A stretch of 5,168 bases of DNA from Acidobacteriota bacterium. GTDB lineage: Bacteria; Acidobacteriota; Terriglobia; Versatilivoradales; Versatilivoraceae. This document shows, piece after piece, positions 1 to 5,168 of this stretch. The notes below the pieces were generated by a model. It was not told the DNA's origin. It saw nothing but the letters and a program-made list of their open reading frames with translations, and did not search any database. A program made the position numbers and the translations under genes. The stretch is taken from positions 1-5,168 of the forward strand of contig JAPOZE010000443.1 in assembly GCA_026706225.1 (NCBI GenBank), in the 5' to 3' direction. Numbering within the stretch: the first letter of the stretch is position 1; each line of letters begins with the position of its first letter.

Positions 1-357
1 GCTTGCCCCGGAGGAATTAAAACCGGGAGATCGGGGAGAAGATGGAGGCGGCGAGGGAGTTGTATGCCGACAACGGGAAATAGCGGAATCCGGTCTTTTG
101 GCGCGCCGCTGCCCTGGAAATCGAACCGGGGATGCGCGATGGATCCGTGGCTGCCCGAGTACCCCGCTCCTGCCTTTTCGAAACCGATTCGAAACCGCAA
201 GGCAGGGCTGAAAACTCTTCTGCCAGTTACGCAGCAGATTTCCCGACAACAAAGACGGCGTGATCGAACAGCAGAATGGAACCACGATACCTCCTTCGGC
301 GCCTGCGTTCCGAGCGACAGCGGCGAAACCGGTACCGGGAACAACTGATCCCCGGCC
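1..357. other. No convincing gene; possible decayed coding sequence
   Basis: No reading frame here looks like a normal protein. Frame 1 is open from base 1 to the stop at 346-348, but its translation is rich in Arg, Trp and Cys and has no domain or ribosome binding site. Two short fragments look more protein-like. In frame 3, bases 21-83 read NREIGEKMEAARELYADNGK then stop; this faintly resembles the start of the C-terminal helix-turn-helix of serine resolvases, but it is too short to call. In frame 2, bases 242-364 read a DNKDGVIE segment followed by a Pro/Ala/Thr-rich stretch ending at a stop at 365-367, resembling the linkers that precede dockerin-like segments. A direct repeat TTCGAAACCG lies at 177-186 and 188-197. 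No promoter or RNA gene was recognised. Confidence 0.5.
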
Positions 358-792
358 GTGGCCGTGACCGTCGCCGCCATCGCCACAGGGACGGGCGATT
401 TCAACGGCGACGGCAGCGTGGATTTCGCCGACTTCTTCGAGTTCGTCGACGCCTTCGGCCAGTCCGGACAGGCCAAGCTGCTGGCCATGGCCCGGGACAT
501 GATCGGGCTGCCCAGTGAAACCGAATTGCAGCAGAACGCCCCCAATCCGTTCAACAACGAGACCGTCATTTCCTGGTTCCTCCTGGAGCCGGGGCCGGCG
601 CGACTGGAGGTGTTCGCGCTGAACGGGCAACGGGTGACGGTCCTGCGCCAGGGGCCGCAGCAGGCCGGCTTCCACCGCATCCACTGGGACGGCCGCGACG
701 ACATGGGTCGTTCCCTGGCCAGCGGCGTATACCTCTACCGGCTGGTGAGCGCCGAGACGGTACTGACCCGCAAGCTCACCCTGTTGAGATAA
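358..792 (+). CDS. Short FlgD-like/T9SS-type tail protein with one EF-hand motif, probable 3' remnant
   Basis: This frame encodes 144 residues if started at GTG 358, directly after an in-frame stop at 346-348. Residues 14-34 hold one dockerin-like calcium-binding loop (DFNGDGSVDFAD, with Asp/Asn at loop positions 1, 3, 5, 9 and 12). A helical linker follows (AMARDMIGLP), then residues 57-144 form a complete FlgD-like Ig/T9SS type A-like module: NAPNPFNNET, LEVFALNGQRV, HWDGRD, ASGVYLYRL and a terminal TRKLTLLR. In related secreted proteins this module closes a much larger polypeptide. Here there is no signal peptide, the first ATG is only at 487, and no Shine-Dalgarno precedes the GTG. I therefore think this is the surviving 3' end of a broken exported protein, possibly with a frameshift near 320-360. 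The stop at 790-792 lies 16 bases before the next gene, whose C-terminus is its closest visible relative. The domain call is firm; its status as an expressed gene is doubtful. Confidence 0.6.
   Translation: MAVTVAAIATGTGDFNGDGSVDFADFFEFVDAFGQSGQAKLLAMARDMIGLPSETELQQNAPNPFNNETVISWFLLEPGPARLEVFALNGQRVTVLRQGPQQAGFHRIHWDGRDDMGRSLASGVYLYRLVSAETVLTRKLTLLR
526..789 (+). repeat. Tail module copy 1 (paralogous to 2882-3145)
   Basis: These 88 codons encode the FlgD-like/T9SS-type tail of the short upstream frame. They align without gaps to the 88 tail codons of the next gene at 2882-3145, with 65 of 88 residues identical by hand count. The last eight residues, TRKLTLLR, are identical. Upstream of the tail the similarity continues through the EF-hand segment, with one 81-base length difference. 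This is a dispersed direct repeat created by gene or module duplication. Confidence 0.8.
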
Positions 793-797
793 GAGAG
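793..797 (+). promoter_or_regulatory. Weak ribosome binding site for the WD40 gene
   Basis: GAGAG lies 11 bases before the ATG at 809, immediately after the stop codon of the preceding frame. It is only a partial Shine-Dalgarno match. The start is nevertheless well supported, because ATG 809 opens a typical signal peptide and the next in-frame ATG (872) would fall inside its hydrophobic core. Confidence 0.35.
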
Positions 798-808
798 CAG
801 TATTCCTG

Positions 809-3148
809 ATGAAAAACACACTCATCAATCGAAAACTCATCCGAAAACTCATCGTGCCGGTTCTCGCGGCGATGCTGGTCATATGCGTCCTGCACGGCAC
901 CAGCCACGGGGGAGGCACCATTGGTGACGTGGTCGGAGGAATCGTCAGCGTCACGGTAGGCCTCGTCGATGTGGCCGTCGGAGTTGTCGAGGTCGCCGTC
1001 GGAGTCATCGACCTCACCGTCAGCCTCGTTACCACCCTCACCTTGCATACGGCGGCCGTCACCGCCGCGCTGATCAGCCCGGACGGCGCCACGCTGATCA
1101 GCGCGAGTTTCGACCTCACCGTTGCCTTGTGGGATCTCACGACCGGGCTGCTCAGGACTACCCTGCAACATCTGTCTCCGGTCCTGAGCCTGGCCCTGTG
1201 TCCCATAGATGGCTGCCTGCTGGCCAGCGCGACCCTGGACGGAAATCTTCACTTGTGGAACCCGGACACCGGGCAACTCGTCAGGACGCTCACCGGGCAT
1301 ACGGGTGCGATCCTGAGCACGGCCTTCAGTCTGCTTGACCACACCCTGCTGGCCAGTGGAAGCGCAGACGGGACCGTACGCCTCTGGAATGCGAAAACGG
1401 GCGCGCATCGGCGGACGCTCACGGGGCATACCGACAGCGTCCTTAGCGTGGCCTTCAGTTCCAAGGGGGGCACGTTGGCAAGCGGCAGCGCCGACGGCAC
1501 CATCCGCCTCTGGAACCCGGACACCGGGCTGCTCGACACCACCCTTACCGGGCATATGGGGTCCGTGTTGACCATGGCCTTCAGTCCGGACGGCGGCCTG
1601 CTGGCCAGCGGCAGCGCCGACGGCACGGCGCGTTTCTGGAATCCTTCCACCGGCGACCATCTGGCCACCTTCGATCATGAGTCCCCGGTCCTGAGCATGG
1701 CCATCAGTCCCAAGGACAGCCTGTTCGCCAGCGGCAGCGCCGACGGCAACGCGCACTTGTGGGACCCCCTCACCTGGGAAAGAGAGGCGACCCTGGGGCA
1801 CGAGTCCCCCGTCCGCAGCCTGTCCTTCAGTCCCGACGGCAGCCTGCTGGTCAGCGGGGCCGGGGACGGCAAGGTGCGTCAGTGGCAGGTCACGCAGGTG
1901 CCCCTGTGTTGCCCCCGGAACCTGGCCCAGGATTTCAATACCCTGAAAATCGCGGGAAACAGCCTCCCCGTCGGCATCTGGTCGGACGGAATCACCCTGT
2001 GGGTATCGGATCTCAGTCGGAAGCTTTTCGCTTACGACCTGGCGACAAAGGCCCGCGACACAGGCAAAGATTTTTCGTGGCGGCACTCCACAGATAACAA
2101 TAGACCAAATGGCATCTGGTCGGACGGAACCACCATGTGGGTAGCCGACGACTTGGAAGAGAAGCTGTACGCCTACGACATGACGACCAAGGCCCGCGAC
2201 CCCGGTAATGATTTCAATACCCTGGAAAACAGTGGATACCCCTGGCCGAAAGGCATCTGGTCGGACGGCACTACCATGTGGGTGGCGGACTCCAGCACGT
2301 TGGACGCGTATGACTTGGCCTCCAAGACCCGCGACTCCGGCAAGGACTTTAATACGTTGGGTTCGGCTGGAAACACCTCCCCTTCCGGCCTCTGGTCGGA
2401 CGGAACCACCATGTGGGTGGCGGACTGGATTGACGACAAGCTGTACGCCTATGACCTGTCCACCAAGACCCACGACCCCTCCAAGGACCTGAATTCTCTA
2501 AGTACCGCTGGAAACAACTGGCCCGAGGCTATCTGGTCGGATGGAACAACCATGTGGGTGGCGGACAGGGGCGAGGGAAAGATCTATGCCTACGACATGC
2601 CGACCAGCGGCGGCGCCGGAGCCGTAGATACGGCTACACCGGAACCGCAAACGCAAGCCCCAGCCGCCACTGATTTCAACGGCGACGGGAGGACCGATTT
2701 CGCCGACTTCTTCCTGTTCATCGACGCTTTCGGAGGCACCGACACGCGCTTCGACCTCGACGGCAACGGCACGGTCGATTTCGTCGACTTCTTCCGGTTC
2801 ATCGACGACTTCGACCAGCCTCAGCGGGCCAAGATGGTGGCTATGGCCCAGGAATTGATAGGCCTGCCCGAGGAAACTGGGTTGGAGCAGAACTCCCCCA
2901 ACCCGTTCAACAGCGAAACGGTCATTTCCTGGTCTCTGCTCGAGCCGGGTCGGGCGCGAATCGAAGTGTTCGCGCTGACCGGGCAACGGGTGGCGGTTCC
3001 GCATGAGGGGCCGCAGGAGACCGGTTACCACCGTACCCACTGGGACGGGTGCGACGCAGAGGGCCGCCCCCTGGCCAGCGGCGTTTACCTGTACCGGCTG
3101 GTGACGGGGGAGGGCGTTATGACGCGGAAACTCACCTTGCTGCGTTGA
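809..3148 (+). CDS. Exported double beta-propeller protein: seven WD40 repeats, five GIWSDG repeats, EF-hand pair, FlgD-like tail
   Basis: The protein has 779 residues. Residues 1-33 form a signal peptide: basic start MKNTLINRKLIRKL, hydrophobic core, likely cleavage near TSHG. Residues 41-75 are a Val-rich heptad stretch. Residues 79-361 hold seven WD40 repeats, with LTGH starts, SADGT turns and LWN/LWD ends, enough for one closed seven-bladed propeller. Residues 375-597 hold five 45-47-residue repeats of the GIWSDGTTMWVAD...KLYAYDL type, probably a second propeller. A Pro/Thr/Ala linker (600-620) leads to two dockerin-like calcium loops (first Asp at 622 and 649). Residues 692-779 are a FlgD-like/T9SS type A-like module (NSPNPFNSET, HWDGCD, ASGVYLYRL). 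WD40 propellers usually mediate protein binding, and dockerin-like and tail modules are typical of surface or secreted proteins, so an extracellular binding or scaffold role is inferred. No catalytic site is visible. The architecture is seen directly; the partner is unknown. Confidence 0.93.
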   Translation: MKNTLINRKLIRKLIVPVLAAMLVICVLHGTSHGGGTIGDVVGGIVSVTVGLVDVAVGVVEVAVGVIDLTVSLVTTLTLHTAAVTAALISPDGATLISASFDLTVALWDLTTGLLRTTLQHLSPVLSLALCPIDGCLLASATLDGNLHLWNPDTGQLVRTLTGHTGAILSTAFSLLDHTLLASGSADGTVRLWNAKTGAHRRTLTGHTDSVLSVAFSSKGGTLASGSADGTIRLWNPDTGLLDTTLTGHMGSVLTMAFSPDGGLLASGSADGTARFWNPSTGDHLATFDHESPVLSMAISPKDSLFASGSADGNAHLWDPLTWEREATLGHESPVRSLSFSPDGSLLVSGAGDGKVRQWQVTQVPLCCPRNLAQDFNTLKIAGNSLPVGIWSDGITLWVSDLSRKLFAYDLATKARDTGKDFSWRHSTDNNRPNGIWSDGTTMWVADDLEEKLYAYDMTTKARDPGNDFNTLENSGYPWPKGIWSDGTTMWVADSSTLDAYDLASKTRDSGKDFNTLGSAGNTSPSGLWSDGTTMWVADWIDDKLYAYDLSTKTHDPSKDLNSLSTAGNNWPEAIWSDGTTMWVADRGEGKIYAYDMPTSGGAGAVDTATPEPQTQAPAATDFNGDGRTDFADFFLFIDAFGGTDTRFDLDGNGTVDFVDFFRFIDDFDQPQRAKMVAMAQELIGLPEETGLEQNSPNPFNSETVISWSLLEPGRARIEVFALTGQRVAVPHEGPQETGYHRTHWDGCDAEGRPLASGVYLYRLVTGEGVMTRKLTLLR
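830..853 (+). repeat. Perfect 12-bp tandem duplication in the signal peptide
   Basis: CGAAAACTCATC occurs twice back to back, at 830-841 and 842-853. It encodes RKLI-RKLI at residues 8-15, so the duplication lengthens the positively charged n-region of the signal peptide by four residues without changing the frame. Confidence 0.9.
929..1033 (+). repeat. Five Val-rich heptads (21-bp period)
   Basis: Residues 41-75 of the WD40 protein read as consecutive seven-residue units: VVGGIVS, VTVGLVD, VAVGVVE, VAVGVID, LTVSLVT. The middle three end in an acidic residue, and three of the five have Gly at the fourth position. The DNA period is 21 bases (gtcgatgtggccgtcgga-like units). The stretch sits between the signal peptide and the first WD40 blade. 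Alternating Val suggests beta structure, perhaps a stalk or an edge strand. It could also be mistaken for a membrane segment, but the regular acidic residues argue against that. Confidence 0.8.
1043..1891 (+). repeat. Seven WD40 repeats (one complete propeller)
   Basis: Approximate repeat bounds in residues of the 809-3148 protein are 79-113, 114-155, 156-198, 199-240, 241-282, 283-323 and 324-361. Repeats 3-5 are the most canonical, with LTGH, an AFS core strand, LASGSADGT and a closing LWN or FWN followed by a TG turn. Repeats 1, 2, 6 and 7 have lost the GH pair or show it as DHESP/GHESP, and repeat 7 ends in RQWQV. The near-identical internal DNA (for example the ggcagcgccgacggcac blocks) points to recent blade duplication. 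Confidence 0.92.
1931..2599 (+). repeat. Five GIWSDGTTMWVAD/KLYAYDL repeats
   Basis: The repeats start at residues 375, 421, 468, 513 and 560 of the WD40 protein. Each has the plan DFNTL...aGN..P.GIWSDGTTMWVAD....KLYAYDL.TK.RD. Spacing is 45-47 residues. This repeat is found in many exported bacterial proteins and resembles a propeller blade (NHL/Kelch-like), so five copies may form a second propeller. Repeat 2 is the most divergent at its start (DFSWRHSTDNN), and repeat 3 has a two-residue deletion where the others read KLYAYD. The fold is inferred; the repetition is seen directly. Confidence 0.88.
2672..2812 (+). repeat. Two dockerin-like EF-hand units, 81-bp period
   Basis: The units encode D622-F641 (DFNGDGRTDFADFFLFIDAF) and D649-F668 (DLDGNGTVDFVDFFRFIDDF). 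Both have acidic or Asn residues at calcium-loop positions 1, 3, 5, 9 and 12. The 36-base segments at 2696-2731 and 2777-2812 match at 32 of 36 positions by hand count. The same segment in the preceding frame (397 onward) has only one unit. Confidence 0.85.
2882..3145 (+). repeat. Tail module copy 2 (paralogous to 526-789)
   Basis: These 88 codons form the FlgD-like/T9SS type A-like end of the WD40 protein: NSPNPFNSET, IEVFALTGQRV, HWDGCD, ASGVYLYRL, TRKLTLLR. Tails of this sort fold as an Ig-like domain. In Bacteroidota they direct export through the type IX system; whether that holds in this organism cannot be told from the window. The Cys in HWDGCD replaces the Arg of the upstream copy. 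Confidence 0.8.
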
Positions 3149-3223
3149 TGGGTAAATGTGCGGAAATCCTCAGGGGGGGCCATCCGAGCGGACCACAGAC
3201 CGAAATAACAGGAGCATAACCCC
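3149..3223 (+). other. 75-bp intergenic gap without a clear terminator
   Basis: The gap contains a seven-G run (3173-3179) and AT-richer sequence near 3203-3210, but I found no hairpin followed by a T tract. Close spacing and shared orientation are compatible with co-transcription of the flanking genes. A promoter cannot be ruled out. Confidence 0.45.
3210..3214 (+). promoter_or_regulatory. Shine-Dalgarno for the CARDB-repeat gene
   Basis: AGGAG lies 9 bases before ATG 3224. It fixes the start of a gene that opens with a signal peptide. It is clearly stronger than the site before the WD40 gene. Confidence 0.8.
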
Positions 3224-5168
3224 ATGAAAACTCCTGTTTTTGGCTTGGTGTTGTTGGCGTTCCTCAGTTCCGTCTTCACACCGCTGACGGTCCTCTATGG
3301 TTCGCCCTCCCCGGCGGGCAATCCGGGGGCCGAGCCCTTGATCGAGGGCAGGGTGCGGCTCACCTCGGGAGCCCCCGTGGCCGGGGCGCAGGTTCGGGTG
3401 TTCGACCTGGCCGATCTGCGCGCAGCTCCGATCGGGGCTACTACGGATCAGTCGGGCCACTTCACCCTGTCCCTGGGAGCTTTGCCGGGCACCGCCCTGC
3501 CGGAGGGCTTCGAGCTGGGGTCGAACTATCCCAACCCGTTCAACCCTTCCACCCTCATTCCGTACCGGTTGCCGTCATCGATGCACGTGCGTCTGGAGGT
3601 GTTCAACCTCCTGGGACAGCGAATTGCCACGCTGGTCGACGGGGAGCGGCCGGCCGGTTTTCACACGGCGGAGTGGGACGCCACGGATGCGGCGGGTCAG
3701 GCGGTGGGGGCAGGGGTGTATCTGTATCGCCTGAGCGGGGAGGCGGGGAAGATCACGCGGCGTATGCTGCTGGTCGACGGGCCGGCGGGGTCCGCTTCGG
3801 CAAGCTCAGCGGTCGCGGCGAGGGACGAGGCCGGACCCGCCGGGGAGACCGCCCTTGCCTACGGTTTGACCGTCTCGGGTCCGGAGCTGGTTCCCTACGT
3901 GGACCCGGCCTTCCGGGTGACGGCGGGCATGTCGCCGCTGGATGTCGTGGTGGAGACGCCGTCCAGTGCCCCTCGCGCGAAAGTGGCTTCCGGCGGGATT
4001 CTGGGCGACGTGGACAACACCGGCCGGGTGGATTTCCTCGACGCCCTGCTGGTGGCCCTGTACAGCCGGGACTCCAGCATCGTCATGCCCAACAGCGGCG
4101 ACATCTCCCTGGGGGACGTCAACGCCGACGGCCGGGTCGACCTGTCCGATGTCTGGGTCATTGCGGCGTACCTCAACGATCCCACCGATCCGACCCTTCC
4201 GGCAGGGATCGGCCGCAGCCCGGATCCCGCCCCCGACCTCGTGGTCCGCCTGCCCAGTCTACCTGTAGGAGCCCGGGTGATGGCAGGACAGTCATTCGCT
4301 CTGTCAGCCGTCGTGGACAACCAGGGCAGCGCCCCTTCGGCCAGGACCACCTTGCGCTTCTATCAGTCCACCGACACAACCATCACCACGGTGGATACCG
4401 AGATCGGCACTGACTCGGTGTCGCCACTCGGGGCACCGGGAGGCACCATACCTAATATCAGACCGACTGCTCCCTCTACGGCGGGCACGTACTACTATGG
4501 GGCCTGCGTGGACGCGGTATCGGGTGAGTCGGATACGACCAACAACTGCTCGACTGCTTTGACGGTGATGATCGGCCCCGACCTGGTGGTGGACACGCCC
4601 ACGGTCAGTAACAGTGGACCCACGGCTGGAGCATCGTTCACTCTGAGTACGGCGGCGCCAAACAGAGGTAACATGCCATCCGCATCCACCACCCTCCGCT
4701 TCGTCCGCTCCTCGGACTCCACAATCACGGCATCGGATACGGTGGTAGGTACGGCTCAGGTGTCAAGAGCAATTCCATTTCATGGGGTCACAGTTCAGTC
4801 GGTCACCCTCACAGCCCCTTCGGACCCCGGCACCTACTACTACGGGGCGTGCGTGGACTCAGTGACTGGTGAATTCGATACGCAGAACAACTGCTCAGCT
4901 GCGGTGACGGTAACGGTTGGCGGAGCGCCCGACCTGGTGGTGGACAATCCCACGGTCAGTGAGAGCGCCCCGGTGTTTGGAGCGCGGTTCACGCTGAGCG
5001 CCACGGTGCGCAACCAAGGCAGCGCCTCTTCGGGCTCGACCACGTTACGGTACTACCTTTCCAGCGACTCGACCATCTCCTCGAGTGACACGCCGGCGGG
5101 CTCCGACCCCGTGGGGGGTCTTGCCGCGTCGGGGAGTAGCGCCCAGTCGGTTAGCCTGACCACTCTAG
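3224..5168 (+). CDS. Secreted modular protein with internal FlgD-like module, dockerin pair and CARDB repeats (3' end cut by window)
   Basis: Frame 2 is open from ATG 3224 to the window edge: 648 codons, no stop. Residues 1-27 form a signal peptide (MKTPVFGLVLLAFLSSVFTP). Residues 39-85 look like a carboxypeptidase-regulatory-like domain (LIEGRVRLTSGAPVAGAQVRVF, then TTDQSGHFTLSL). Residues 98-184 are a FlgD-like/T9SS type A-like module (NYPNPFNPST, LEVFNLLGQRIATL, GVYLYRL, ITRRMLLVDG), here internal rather than terminal. An Ala/Ser-rich linker follows. Residues 260-318 hold two dockerin type I-like calcium loops starting at D262 and D298 (DVDNTGRVDFLD, DVNADGRVDLSD). From residue 337 come CARDB-type Ig repeats of about 115 residues: two complete, the third truncated. 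Likely extracellular, binding or structural; no catalytic residues seen. The carboxypeptidase-regulatory call is the least certain. Alternative frames in this stretch, such as 3673-4413, are shadows. Confidence 0.9.
   Translation, partial: MKTPVFGLVLLAFLSSVFTPLTVLYGSPSPAGNPGAEPLIEGRVRLTSGAPVAGAQVRVFDLADLRAAPIGATTDQSGHFTLSLGALPGTALPEGFELGSNYPNPFNPSTLIPYRLPSSMHVRLEVFNLLGQRIATLVDGERPAGFHTAEWDATDAAGQAVGAGVYLYRLSGEAGKITRRMLLVDGPAGSASASSAVAARDEAGPAGETALAYGLTVSGPELVPYVDPAFRVTAGMSPLDVVVETPSSAPRAKVASGGILGDVDNTGRVDFLDALLVALYSRDSSIVMPNSGDISLGDVNADGRVDLSDVWVIAAYLNDPTDPTLPAGIGRSPDPAPDLVVRLPSLPVGARVMAGQSFALSAVVDNQGSAPSARTTLRFYQSTDTTITTVDTEIGTDSVSPLGAPGGTIPNIRPTAPSTAGTYYYGACVDAVSGESDTTNNCSTALTVMIGPDLVVDTPTVSNSGPTAGASFTLSTAAPNRGNMPSASTTLRFVRSSDSTITASDTVVGTAQVSRAIPFHGVTVQSVTLTAPSDPGTYYYGACVDSVTGEFDTQNNCSAAVTVTVGGAPDLVVDNPTVSESAPVFGARFTLSATVRNQGSASSGSTTLRYYLSSDSTISSSDTPAGSDPVGGLAASGSSAQSVSLTTL
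3515..3775 (+). other. Internal FlgD-like/T9SS-type module
   Basis: Residues 98-184 of the 3224 gene carry the full set of tail landmarks: NPFNPST, LEVFNLLGQ, AGFHTAEWDATD, GAGVYLYRL and ITRRMLLV. More than 460 residues follow it. It therefore cannot act as a C-terminal sorting tag in the usual way and more likely serves as a structural Ig domain. Confidence 0.8.
4001..4177 (+). other. Dockerin type I-like EF-hand pair
   Basis: Residues 260-318 contain two 12-residue calcium loops, D262-D273 and D298-D309, each followed by a hydrophobic helix (ALLVALYS, WVIAAYLN). Loop position 5 is Thr in the first and Asp in the second. The pair is spaced by 36 residues, as in dockerin type I domains. A cohesin partner is not visible in the window. 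Confidence 0.75.
4232..5168 (+). repeat. CARDB-type Ig repeats, two full and one partial
   Basis: Repeats begin at the PDLVV motifs at residues 337, 452 and 569 of the 3224 gene, so the period is 115-117 residues. The plan is PDLVV..PTVS....GA.FTLSA.V.NQGSA.S..TTLR.Y.S.DSTI...DT, then APS..GTYYYGACVD.V.GE.DT.NNCS.A.TV. The first two repeats each have a Cys pair 14 residues apart (C428/C442 and C543/C557), a likely disulfide, which fits an exported protein. The second repeat is divergent in its middle (AAPNRGNMPS, SRAIPFHGV). The third stops at the window edge before its Cys pair. Confidence 0.85.

Noticed and set aside
64..348. 94-codon frame at the start of the window
   Set aside because: It has no ribosome binding site, no domain and an unusual composition. 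It shares the region with fragments in two other frames that look more protein-like.
276..518. 80-codon Arg-rich frame
   Set aside because: It is an out-of-frame shadow of the EF-hand codons, producing the Arg runs expected from shifted GC-rich sequence.
776..2473. Long open frame of 565 codons on the minus strand opposite the WD40 gene
   Set aside because: It lies wholly opposite a domain-rich + strand gene. Its repeats mirror the WD40 and GIWSDG codons, it has no recognisable domain or signal, and repeated GC-rich sense codons readily keep an antisense frame open.
929..2599. Regularly spaced repeats considered as a CRISPR-like or non-coding array
   Set aside because: All of them keep the reading frame and vary at synonymous or conservative positions, as expected for protein repeats.
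3149..3223. Terminator between the WD40 gene and the next gene
   Set aside because: I found no stem-loop with a following T run; the G run alone is not evidence.
3673..4413. Frame 1 open stretch of 246 codons on the + strand
   Set aside because: It overlaps the 3224-5168 gene, whose frame 2 has a signal peptide, a ribosome binding site and clear domains. The frame 1 translation is Gly/Arg-rich and featureless.
4495..5043. Two minus-strand frames with similar sequences (4495-4728 and 4840-5043)
   Set aside because: Their mutual similarity is explained by the CARDB repeats on the opposite strand.

Overview
The window looks like GC-rich DNA from an uncultured or environmental bacterium of the FCB/Latescibacterota/Marinimicrobia-like kind. 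That guess rests on style, not on a marker gene. All three readable genes lie on the + strand and encode exported, repeat-built proteins that combine dockerin-like EF-hand pairs with the NPNPFN...GVYLYRL module (FlgD-like Ig fold, often annotated as a T9SS type A sorting domain). There is no rRNA, tRNA, enzyme or housekeeping gene to fix the taxon.

Layout: 1-357 holds no convincing gene, only out-of-frame fragments that may be decayed coding sequence. 358-792 is a short reading frame made of one EF-hand-like motif plus a complete C-terminal tail module. It has no signal peptide, no ATG near its start and no ribosome binding site, so it is probably the 3' remnant of a larger secreted protein. 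809-3148 is a full-length 779-residue exported protein: signal peptide, valine-rich heptad stretch, seven WD40 repeats (one complete propeller), five copies of a GIWSDGTTMWVAD repeat (a likely second propeller), a two-EF-hand dockerin-like segment and the tail module. 3224-5168 is a third secreted protein that stays open to the window edge (648 codons visible). Its order is different: signal peptide, carboxypeptidase-regulatory-like domain, internal tail-type module, dockerin-like pair, then CARDB-type Ig repeats, the third of which is cut off.

How they fit together: the genes are closely spaced (16 and 75 bases) and co-oriented, and they share modules. The tails of the first two are about 74 percent identical by hand count (65 of 88 residues). 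This suggests a locus that grew by duplication and reshuffling of cell-surface or secreted adhesion/binding modules. No catalytic domain is visible, so a structural, ligand-binding or scaffold role is the most that can be inferred. I see no CRISPR array, insertion sequence end, riboswitch or strong terminator. I do not see a clearly novel system. The most notable points are the double-propeller architecture, the internal tail module, and an exact 27-residue repeat-unit difference between the two paralogous C-termini.
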